Positions 1-5,089 of a stretch of 5,089 nucleotides of DNA are shown piece by piece; the stretch's first letter is position 1; each line of letters begins with the position of its first letter. A program made the translations under genes and the position numbers. Source of the DNA: Bacteroidales bacterium (lineage in GTDB: Bacteria > Bacteroidota > Bacteroidia > Bacteroidales > UBA10428); the NCBI GenBank assembly GCA_003508755.1, contig DNTK01000486.1, positions 1 to 5,089 of the forward strand. The letters run 5' to 3'. Under the pieces are notes generated by a model. That model had not been told where the DNA came from, did no database searches, and saw only the letters and a list, made by a program, of their open reading frames with translations.

Positions 1-40
1 AACTTAGTACAATTGGTATCAACAATACTTTTCTTTTCAT
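1..40 (-). CDS. Possible start of another exported protein (runs off the left edge)
   Basis: An ATG at 38-40 opens 13 codons reading MKRKVLLIPIVLS to the window edge. A short basic head followed by a hydrophobic run is what the start of a signal peptide looks like. The ATG is preceded by A/T-rich sequence, and a Bacteroidota-like -7 promoter match lies about 35 nt upstream. Only 40 nt are visible, so nothing can be said about the product, and chance is not excluded. It is on the same strand as all other genes. Confidence 0.4.
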   Translation of the reverse strand, partial: MKRKVLLIPIVLS

Positions 41-74
41 TATTTATAGATTTCTTTACTTTATAATTTTAGTA

Positions 75-82
75 CAAAACTA
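75..82 (-). promoter_or_regulatory. Candidate Bacteroidota -7 promoter element
   Basis: TAGTTTTG on the minus strand matches the Bacteroidota primary-sigma -7 consensus TAnnTTTG. It lies about 35 nt upstream of the ATG at 38-40, which would give a short leader. No clear TTTG -33 partner is visible at the expected distance, and such an 8-mer is common in AT-rich DNA, so this is a weak call. Confidence 0.25.
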
Positions 83-107
83 TTGGGTAATTTCCTGTGC
101 ATATATT

Positions 108-134
108 AAAAACTCTGTTAGATGAACAAAACAG
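108..134 (-). terminator. Weak terminator-like hairpin after the barrel gene
   Basis: On the minus strand, CTGTT (130-134) can pair with AACAG (115-119) across a 10-nt loop. AG and five T residues (108-112) follow. It lies about 60 nt downstream of the barrel gene's stop, where a transcript end would be sensible. The stem has only 5 pairs and low GC, so it would be inefficient if real. Confidence 0.2.
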
Positions 135-151
135 GGGGTGAATTGAACAGG
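123..151. repeat. Imperfect tandem direct repeat, 13-bp units at 16-bp spacing
   Basis: Plus-strand units TGAACAAAACAGG (123-135) and TGAATTGAACAGG (139-151) agree at 10 of 13 positions. They are separated by GGG, with centres about 1.5 helical turns apart. They lie in the gap between the barrel gene and the candidate downstream gene, upstream of the candidate -7 element, so they could be a regulator-binding site or simply chance similarity. Confidence 0.3.
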
Positions 152-194
152 TTGCTTATTGAAATAATTAGTGAGCATTTAACTTTCTATGAAG

Positions 195-959
195 TTAAAA
201 TACAACAGAAAAAACGCCTGATATTTTTAATCCGGTGTAACTTCTATATCCCCCTATACTTTCACTAAAGTCTTTTGAATGAACATAGTCGCAATTCAAC
301 CCAAGCTGAACGTTTTTTCCGGTACGATAAACAAAGCCTGTTGATATTTCTAAGAACGGGGCATTACTGCCAGATTCCAGCTCATCTTTATTAATGCCAT
401 CATACATATTTCCTGAGGCCTCAGCCAATTTTGAGTTAGCAGAAACGAAACCGACACCAACTCCTATGTACGGACGAAATCGTTTTTTCATTAAGAAGTA
501 ATCTATGCCAACACTGAATGGTAATAAGATTAAGCCACCGCCTTCAATTTCAATATCGTCGCCATTAATAATTGAAAAAAAGTTGGGCTGTATCGGTTCT
601 ATTTTTTTGATTTGAACGCCAAAATTAGCATTTACAGCAATAGATTCTGAAAAATATCTGGCAACCGATAAGTTCCAAATACCCATGTTATTGGGAAAAT
701 CTAATACACTGGCTACACGAGACTTAGCTGAGTTATTAAAATACCATTGACCATAACTGAATGATATTTGCCAGTTGTTCTTTAGGTGAACCATCAAAGA
801 ATCAAGTTCTCGCTTTTTTTCTTGTTCTCTTCTTTTGTGTTTGTCGATTTCCCATTCATAGTTTTGAGCAAAAAGAGCATTGTTTAACAGTAATATTATT
901 CCAATGATGGTTAATGGTTTTAGTAACCTATTTGAATTATTATTGCTTTTTTTTTTCAT
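195..959 (-). CDS. Outer-membrane beta-barrel protein, function unknown
   Basis: A 254-residue exported protein, probably a small outer-membrane barrel. Residues 1-31 make a signal peptide: a basic N-terminus (KKK, R11, K14), a hydrophobic core at about 16-25 and the cleavage site ALFA|QN. The mature protein starts with a charged, probably helical stretch (about 37-60: DKHKRREQEKKRELDS...) before the barrel. The rest has alternating aromatic/hydrophobic strands with Gly-rich turns (WQISFSYGQWYF, LLPFSVGIDYF, FRPYIGVGVGFV, FLEISTGFVYR, VQLGLNCDYVHS) and ends in VFSVVF with terminal F254, a typical signal for barrel assembly. It resembles the porin-like/OmpA-like barrel families of Bacteroidota but has no peptidoglycan-binding domain. 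It begins 5 nt after the extended anti-sigma-like frame, so it may be co-transcribed with it and the exporter. Ten consecutive A residues follow its ATG. No specific function is recognised. Confidence 0.82.
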   Translation of the reverse strand: MKKKSNNNSNRLLKPLTIIGIILLLNNALFAQNYEWEIDKHKRREQEKKRELDSLMVHLKNNWQISFSYGQWYFNNSAKSRVASVLDFPNNMGIWNLSVARYFSESIAVNANFGVQIKKIEPIQPNFFSIINGDDIEIEGGGLILLPFSVGIDYFLMKKRFRPYIGVGVGFVSANSKLAEASGNMYDGINKDELESGSNAPFLEISTGFVYRTGKNVQLGLNCDYVHSKDFSESIGGYRSYTGLKISGVFSVVF

Positions 960-964
960 TTTAT

Positions 965-1213
965 TTATGATTTGTTAGATTTTATAGATTGAATAAACTT
1001 CACCCACTCTTCAGAAATATCGGTTTTAAAAATGCTGGATGGTACAAGGGTATTAGTCTAGTCCCAAATTCTTTTCAATTCCGCGAAATATTGTTTTGTG
1101 TTGCTATTGGAACTCAAATATTCATTTAATTCGGTTTGCTCTTTTTCAGATAAAGAATCAGCAATATTTTTAGAAAATAATATTTTGCACCGATTGCAAA
1201 CTTGTTCTTTCAT
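965..1213 (-). pseudogene. FecR/anti-sigma-like N-terminal domain, interrupted by in-frame amber stop
   Basis: A small frame starts at ATG 1211-1213, 11 nt after the ATPase stop. It encodes 51 residues (frame 1058-1213) before a TAG at 1058-1060. If the TAG is read as sense, the frame continues for 30 more codons to TAA at 965-967, only 5 nt before the barrel gene. The combined 82-codon product has the look of the cytoplasmic N-terminus of Bacteroidota FecR-type anti-sigma proteins: LSEKEQTELNEYL, then QYFAELKRIWD, and after the amber codon TDISEEWVKFIQSI, which matches the conserved 'D-x-x-x-x-W' helix before the membrane segment. There is no membrane helix or periplasmic FecR domain. A CxxC (C6, C9) near the start also recalls zinc-finger anti-sigma factors, but the HxxxC part is absent. 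No sigma factor gene is in view. The relationship is judged by eye; loss of function, a sequencing error or readthrough are all possible. Confidence 0.5.
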
Positions 1214-1224
1214 TATTTGTATAG

Positions 1225-1902
1225 TTAAATAATTAAGCCATCTGCCATTTCAATAGTGCGGTCTGTTTTATTTGCAAAATCAGTATCGTGGGTTACACAT
1301 ATAATGGTTTGACCATTTTCTTTTGCCAATCCTTTAAATATATCAAGCACAGCCTGAGTGTTTTTTGAATCAAGGTTACCCGTTGGTTCATCACTCATAA
1401 TAATTGAAGGGTTATTAATGAGAGCCCGGGCAATAGCTACTCTTTGTTGCTGACCTCCCGATAACTTATTTGCACTTTTTAGTGCCTGGTCTTCAATGTC
1501 CAGCAAGCGCAGACTTTCATACGCTTTATGCTCAATCTCTTTTGTTGAATATTTACCCAACTTTAATGCAGGCAGCATAACATTTTGCAAGCACGAAAAT
1601 TCAGGTAGTAAATAATGAAATTGAAATACAAAACCAATATGTTCATTTCTGAATGCAGCCAACTGATTTTGTGTCTTCCCGGTTAGTAAATCGCCATTAA
1701 TCTGAAGCGTACCTTCATAATCGGTATCCATTGTTGAAAGCACGTACAACAATGTAGACTTACCCGAACCAGATTTACCAACTATAGATAGAAACTCACC
1801 TTTTTTAACTTCGAATGAAACACCTTTTAATACCTGAAACGTTTCAGGTTCATGAAAATACTTAATCAGGTTTCTTATTTTTAGTGATTCCTTGTTTTCC
1901 AT
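1225..1902 (-). CDS. ABC transporter ATP-binding protein, LolD/MacB type
   Basis: Cytoplasmic ATPase that would power the adjacent permease. All nucleotide-binding motifs are intact: Walker A GKSGSGKST (42-50), Q-loop Q94 in FVFQFHYLLPEF, ABC signature LSGGQQQRVAIARAL (147-161), Walker B IIMSDEP (167-173; D171 and catalytic E172), D-loop GNLDS (175-179) and H-loop H205. The 'DEPTGNLD' string and the 225-aa length are typical of the MacB/LolD/FtsE branch. The start ATG at 1900-1902 sits 1 nt after the permease stop, which implies translational coupling. No ribosome-binding motif is visible, as is usual in Bacteroidota. A LolD assignment would be less fitting because the neighbours are an adaptor and a TolC-like duct. 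Family assignment is firm; the specific cargo is unknown. Confidence 0.96.
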   Translation of the reverse strand: MENKESLKIRNLIKYFHEPETFQVLKGVSFEVKKGEFLSIVGKSGSGKSTLLYVLSTMDTDYEGTLQINGDLLTGKTQNQLAAFRNEHIGFVFQFHYLLPEFSCLQNVMLPALKLGKYSTKEIEHKAYESLRLLDIEDQALKSANKLSGGQQQRVAIARALINNPSIIMSDEPTGNLDSKNTQAVLDIFKGLAKENGQTIICVTHDTDFANKTDRTIEMADGLII

Positions 1903-1903
1903 T

Positions 1904-3151
1904 TTATCCGCGAATTATAGTTACCGGGTCAACCCTGGCAGCCTTCTTTGATGGTAAATAACCCGCAATAAGGGTAGTTAACAAACCAAAAACTACGGCT
2001 AGTACAAAATCCTGAACCCGGAAATAAATGGGTAAGGTTTCCAAACTGGCTACATTAAAAGGAACTTGATTAATCAGCAAAGAAATTAAGTAACCAAGAA
2101 CAACTCCTAAAAATCCCCCCAATAGACCAATTGCTCCGGCTTGTGAAAGAAATATGGATTTAATATCCTTACCTGAAAATCCTGTTGCTTTGAGGATTGC
2201 TATTTCTTTAATCTTCTCATTAATGGTCATATTCATGATATTATAAATACCAAAACCAGCCACTAATAAAATGGTAAATGAAACAGCAATAGCGATAACA
2301 TTACGCAGAGATGCGCCAGCTACCAATTGTTCATTGGCTTCCTGCCATGACTCAATTTGCAAAGGAATTAGTAACCCGAGTTTTTTAACAACTGGTGCCG
2401 TATAATCCCGGTCTTTAATATTTATTAAAATATCACTGGCATAATCAGAGTTTTCACCAAGCAACTGGCGTGCTGCTGTGATATTTAAATATGCTTTAGT
2501 TTTGTCTATCTCCTTAATGGAGCTTTCAAAAATTCCAACAATAATGTAGTTCTTAGACACACCATCGGAGGTTAGCACATTTATACTACTATTTACTTGT
2601 AAACCGAGGTCTTTAGCCAGTAATTTTCCAATAATAATTCCCGACTTATGGGTTTGTAAATTGTTCCAATTGCCCTGGGTAACTGTTTCTGAACTTTTAA
2701 ATAGTTTGTCTTCCGGTTCTAATTCAATGCCAGAAACTCTACCATTTATCTTTTTTGACCCGCTTCTAAAAAATACGCTAAAGTTTATTTGGCGGGCAAC
2801 AGCAACAACTTCTTCCTGCTTTTCTACCAATGAAACTATGCCAGAAGAATTCTTAATACCACTTGTATATTGAATGCTTTTTCTGTTGTGTATGTTAAAT
2901 ACAGTTCGAGAATTATCGTATTCACTTTCAATTGGATTGTAAGAATGATTATTGTCCTGATTATAAATGCGGATATGCGATAAAGCACTAAACGCAAGGT
3001 CATCTTGTGTTTTGTTAACACCATTCATAAAACTATTCATGAAAATATACATAGAAACACCAAATGTTACTCCCATAATAGCTACAAACGTTTGCCAAAA
3101 CTTTGAAGTAAGGTGAACACTTGCAATTTGAATATTTACTGATTTAGCCAT
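1904..3151 (-). CDS. MacB/FtsX-family ABC transporter permease
   Basis: Inner-membrane subunit of a mechanotransmission-type ABC transporter (MacB/LolCE/FtsX superfamily). At 415 aa it has the expected plan. TM1 is at about 19-41, then a large periplasmic domain (about 42-282, MacB_PCD-like) with a segment typical of the family (KDLGLQVNSSINVLTSDG, then IVGIFESSIKEIDKTKAYLN). Three C-terminal helices follow at about 284-306, 335-359 and 381-399. Between TM2 and TM3 is the cytoplasmic coupling segment EIAILKATGFSGKDI (316-330), and the protein ends in SKKAARVDPVTIIRG, the usual FtsX-family tail. No ATPase domain is fused, unlike E. coli MacB; the ATPase is the next gene, starting 1 nt after this stop. 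The context with an adaptor and a TolC-like protein favours export across the envelope over lipoprotein release (Lol) or cell division. The substrate cannot be inferred. Confidence 0.94.
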   Translation of the reverse strand: MAKSVNIQIASVHLTSKFWQTFVAIMGVTFGVSMYIFMNSFMNGVNKTQDDLAFSALSHIRIYNQDNNHSYNPIESEYDNSRTVFNIHNRKSIQYTSGIKNSSGIVSLVEKQEEVVAVARQINFSVFFRSGSKKINGRVSGIELEPEDKLFKSSETVTQGNWNNLQTHKSGIIIGKLLAKDLGLQVNSSINVLTSDGVSKNYIIVGIFESSIKEIDKTKAYLNITAARQLLGENSDYASDILINIKDRDYTAPVVKKLGLLIPLQIESWQEANEQLVAGASLRNVIAIAVSFTILLVAGFGIYNIMNMTINEKIKEIAILKATGFSGKDIKSIFLSQAGAIGLLGGFLGVVLGYLISLLINQVPFNVASLETLPIYFRVQDFVLAVVFGLLTTLIAGYLPSKKAARVDPVTIIRG

Positions 3152-3160
3152 GACTTCTAA

Positions 3161-4246
3161 TTAATTAGGGAGTATTATTGTTGATGCTTCATCAATACCC
3201 GAAAGAATCTCAACCCATTCTGAAGTCCTAATTCCTACCGCTACTTTAACTTTCTGTTTATTTTTTGATAGAATGAAATCTCCTGGTAAAAGAAACTCGG
3301 TTGGAATTACCAGAGCATTAGACTTATCTTTTATTTTTATATTCGCCTGAAGCTGTGTTCCTGATATTAATTTGTAAACAGGTTCCGTAAATTTGGCTTC
3401 GGCAATAAACGATTGTTCCTGCGAATCGAAAAAGGGATAAATTTCAGATAATACTGCTTTATAGCTTTTGTTTTTATCCGTATTTAGTTCGATGAAAACG
3501 TCCTGACCAACTTTAATTTTGTTTATATCTTCTTCAACAATTAACAGCTTTGCAATAAATTCGCCGGAACCAATCTCCGCAACTTGTTCTCCTCTTTTTA
3601 TCAGTTCACCCTCAGTTTTATTAATTTGAAGCATAACTCCGTCTACCTTGCTTGTAATTTCATAAAATGACGATGTGTTTTGCTGCGCTGCTAAATTCGC
3701 TTTGTTCTTAATAACCTCTAATCGAAGTATATTTTTTCTATCGGCTATCTGATTTTCAACAGATATAAGGTCTTGTTTACTGTTTTCATAGGCTAATTTT
3801 GCTTTTTCATAATCAAGCTTACTTACAGCTGCTGTTTCAATTAGTTTTTGATGTCGAAAAAAATTGATTGAGTCTGTTTCGAGCTTATTCTTTATTTGAA
3901 GTTTTTGAACAATTAGTTGTTCTAAAATGGGAGAGCTATCTTTTGCATTAGATTTAGAGTATTCGTAGTTTGCTTGCGCATTATCCAGCTGTTCTTCTTG
4001 CGATTCGTTTTCGATTAGGAAAAGTGCCTGACCTGCTTTGACCGAATCTCCTTCGTTAAAAAGTAGCTTATCAAGATAACCTTCGGTTTGAGAGGTTACT
4101 ACATAATGATTTTTAGTTATTACATTACCACTAGCAAAAACTGCTTCAACAATGTTTCTTCTTTCAGGAGTGATTGATTTGTTTTGCTTACAACCAGAAA
4201 GAATAAATATGAATACAATACCAGGTATTAAAAGTATTTTGCTCAT
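3161..4246 (-). CDS. Periplasmic adaptor (membrane-fusion) lipoprotein, HlyD/MacA-like
   Basis: Adaptor that should link the inner-membrane permease to the TolC-like duct. Residues 1-18 form a hydrophobic signal ending in the lipobox LSGC, with C19 as the likely lipidated residue. The next residues (KQNK) do not resemble the acidic surface-export signal of Bacteroidota lipoproteins, so periplasmic retention is inferred. Two lipoyl-like half motifs, about 49-79 (EGYLDKLLFNEGDSVKAGQ) and about 196-226 (VDGVMLQINKTEGELIKRGE), flank a long Q/K/E-rich coiled-coil hairpin of about 82-190. R131, L135 and S142 at the hairpin tip have the R-x3-L-x6-S spacing seen in adaptors that dock to TolC. A beta-barrel-like domain (about 228-310) and a membrane-proximal C-terminus follow. 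The length of 361 aa is normal for the family. The ATG at 4244-4246 is chosen because it gives a complete signal peptide. It lies 6 nt after the TolC-like gene and 9 nt before the permease. The substrate is unknown. Confidence 0.93.
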   Translation of the reverse strand: MSKILLIPGIVFIFILSGCKQNKSITPERRNIVEAVFASGNVITKNHYVVTSQTEGYLDKLLFNEGDSVKAGQALFLIENESQEEQLDNAQANYEYSKSNAKDSSPILEQLIVQKLQIKNKLETDSINFFRHQKLIETAAVSKLDYEKAKLAYENSKQDLISVENQIADRKNILRLEVIKNKANLAAQQNTSSFYEITSKVDGVMLQINKTEGELIKRGEQVAEIGSGEFIAKLLIVEEDINKIKVGQDVFIELNTDKNKSYKAVLSEIYPFFDSQEQSFIAEAKFTEPVYKLISGTQLQANIKIKDKSNALVIPTEFLLPGDFILSKNKQKVKVAVGIRTSEWVEILSGIDEASTIILPN

Positions 4247-4252
4247 TTTTCA

Positions 4253-5089
4253 CTAATAATTGCGTGATAAGATTGTTGCTTTATTTATCATGTAATCTGA
4301 CAGTCGGGTGAAAAATTGACTTTCCACGGCCAGGTAATCATCATATACTGACAAGTAGTTTTCCAGGCTAATAAGTCCTTCAGAATACCTGCTATAAGCA
4401 AGTTGAACGTTCTCTCCAGATAGCTTTAAGTTTTCATTTGCTGTTTCCGCTAATTTTTTAGACGATAGATAGTTATTTAATAATATGCTATCTGTCATGG
4501 AGGATTTCCTGGTTTCTTCCTCATAATTTAACCTGGCGATGTTTTGTGAAATCTTTGCGGAACTGTACTGGTTTTTATTTCCAAAACCTGAAAATATTGG
4601 TATAGACAGGTTTAAACCGATATAACTATTAGATTGCCAATCGCTCGAAGTGAAGGATAAATTGAAATCTTGCTGATACTGTGTGCCACCCCAATAATAA
4701 ATTAAGTCCAGCTTAGGTGTAAATCTGGTTAAGGCTTGTTTCCTTTCAAAGTCGGCTATTTCTATTTGAGCTTCATATAATTTTATACTTGCTTCATTTT
4801 GAGCAACCAATTCAATTGGAATATTCATATTTAATTCGATTTGTTCTTTAAGAACAAGCGTTTCGGAAGTTGACAAGCCAAGCAATATTTTAAGGTTTAG
4901 TTCATTTTCGACCAAATATTGTTTGTTTTGTTCCAACTTATCAAAGGCATTATTGCGGTTAATTTTAGCCTGATTAAACGATAGACCATCAATTAATCCT
5001 TCCCGAAATCTGTCGGAAGCAATTTGAAGGATAGAATCAGCCAGTGCTAAATCTTCTTTGGCGTTATTAACCGCAGCTTGAGCTGTGAG
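4253..5089 (-). CDS. TolC-family outer-membrane efflux protein, C-terminal part (5' end outside window)
   Basis: Outer-membrane/periplasmic duct of a tripartite exporter. The frame is open without a stop from the window edge to the TAG at 4253-4255, giving 278 residues. A TTG at 4934-4936 could be taken as a start, but the 51 codons before it clearly belong to the same protein. Numbering from the edge, the OEP-family helix motif R-F/Y-x-E-G-L occurs twice, at about residues 27-32 (RFREGL) and 234-239 (RYSEGL), which is the internal duplication typical of TolC-like proteins. Between them are LLGLS (about 70-74), a region around RFTPKLDL (about 122-129) where a barrel strand is expected, and GLNLSIPIFSGF (158-169), matching the second-half strand and 'P-x-F-x-G' turn of the family. 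Family members are usually 400-480 residues, so roughly the first third, including any signal peptide, is missing. The adaptor gene follows 6 nt downstream, supporting a shared transcript. Confidence 0.93.
   Translation of the reverse strand, partial: LTAQAAVNNAKEDLALADSILQIASDRFREGLIDGLSFNQAKINRNNAFDKLEQNKQYLVENELNLKILLGLSTSETLVLKEQIELNMNIPIELVAQNEASIKLYEAQIEIADFERKQALTRFTPKLDLIYYWGGTQYQQDFNLSFTSSDWQSNSYIGLNLSIPIFSGFGNKNQYSSAKISQNIARLNYEEETRKSSMTDSILLNNYLSSKKLAETANENLKLSGENVQLAYSRYSEGLISLENYLSVYDDYLAVESQFFTRLSDYMINKATILSRNY

Noticed and set aside
1058..1213. Classical zinc-binding anti-sigma (zf-HC2) reading of the small frame
   Set aside because: A CxxC is present at residues 6-9, but the HxxxC half of the zinc site is missing, and the W-containing helices fit a FecR-type N-terminus better.
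1225..1902. Naming the ATPase lolD and the permease lolE
   Set aside because: Sequence motifs are shared across LolD, MacB and FtsE branches, and the adjacent adaptor and TolC-like genes point to an envelope-spanning exporter, so no symbol was given.
2661..2873. Plus-strand open frame of 70 codons
   Set aside because: It lies entirely inside the well-supported permease gene on the opposite strand and its translation has no recognisable features.
2836..3024. Minus-strand open frame of 62 codons in another phase
   Set aside because: It is fully inside the permease gene; the residue composition looks like an out-of-frame reading of AT-rich coding sequence.
4934..4936. TTG as a start codon for the TolC-like protein
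   Set aside because: The frame is open upstream to the window edge and encodes a typical OEP-family segment with the first R-F-x-E-G-L motif, so the TTG is an internal leucine codon and the gene is simply cut by the window.
1..5089. CRISPR arrays, tRNA/rRNA genes, insertion sequences or phage genes
   Set aside because: No regularly spaced repeats, RNA-gene-like stretches, transposase motifs or terminal inverted repeats were seen; almost all of the window is accounted for by co-directional protein genes.

Overview
The window looks like AT-rich chromosomal DNA from a member of the Bacteroidota. The evidence is low GC content, gene starts preceded by A/T-rich sequence without Shine-Dalgarno motifs, tightly packed co-directional genes, and an outer-membrane barrel protein ending in phenylalanine. 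Genus and species cannot be read from it. Every supported gene is on the minus strand, so transcription runs from high to low coordinates.

In transcription order, the window opens at its right edge inside a TolC-family outer-membrane efflux protein (4253-5089, 5' end missing). Next come a lipoprotein membrane-fusion (HlyD/MacA-like) adaptor (3161-4246), a MacB/FtsX-type permease (1904-3151) and its separate LolD/MacB-type ATPase (1225-1902). The gaps are 6, 9 and 1 nt, so these four are almost certainly one operon for a tripartite MacAB-TolC-like exporter. The ATPase and permease would form the inner-membrane motor, the adaptor would bridge the periplasm, and the TolC-like protein would be the outer-membrane duct. 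The adaptor's hairpin tip carries the R-x3-L-x6-S pattern known from TolC-docking adaptors. The substrate cannot be deduced.

Eleven nucleotides after the ATPase stop is a small frame (965-1213) that resembles the N-terminal cytoplasmic part of Bacteroidota FecR-type anti-sigma proteins. It is interrupted by an in-frame amber codon at codon 52. Past that codon the same frame stays open and still looks FecR-like until it stops 5 nt before the next gene. I read it as a decayed or truncated regulator gene, although a sequencing error or real readthrough is possible. After it comes a secreted outer-membrane beta-barrel protein of unknown role (195-959).

The remaining 194 nt (1-194) are mostly intergenic. 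They hold an imperfect tandem direct repeat, a weak terminator-like hairpin, a Bacteroidota-type -7 promoter match, and what looks like the first 13 codons of another exported protein running off the left edge (1-40).

Most of the window is an ordinary efflux operon. The least ordinary part is the amber-interrupted anti-sigma-like fragment between the exporter and the barrel gene.
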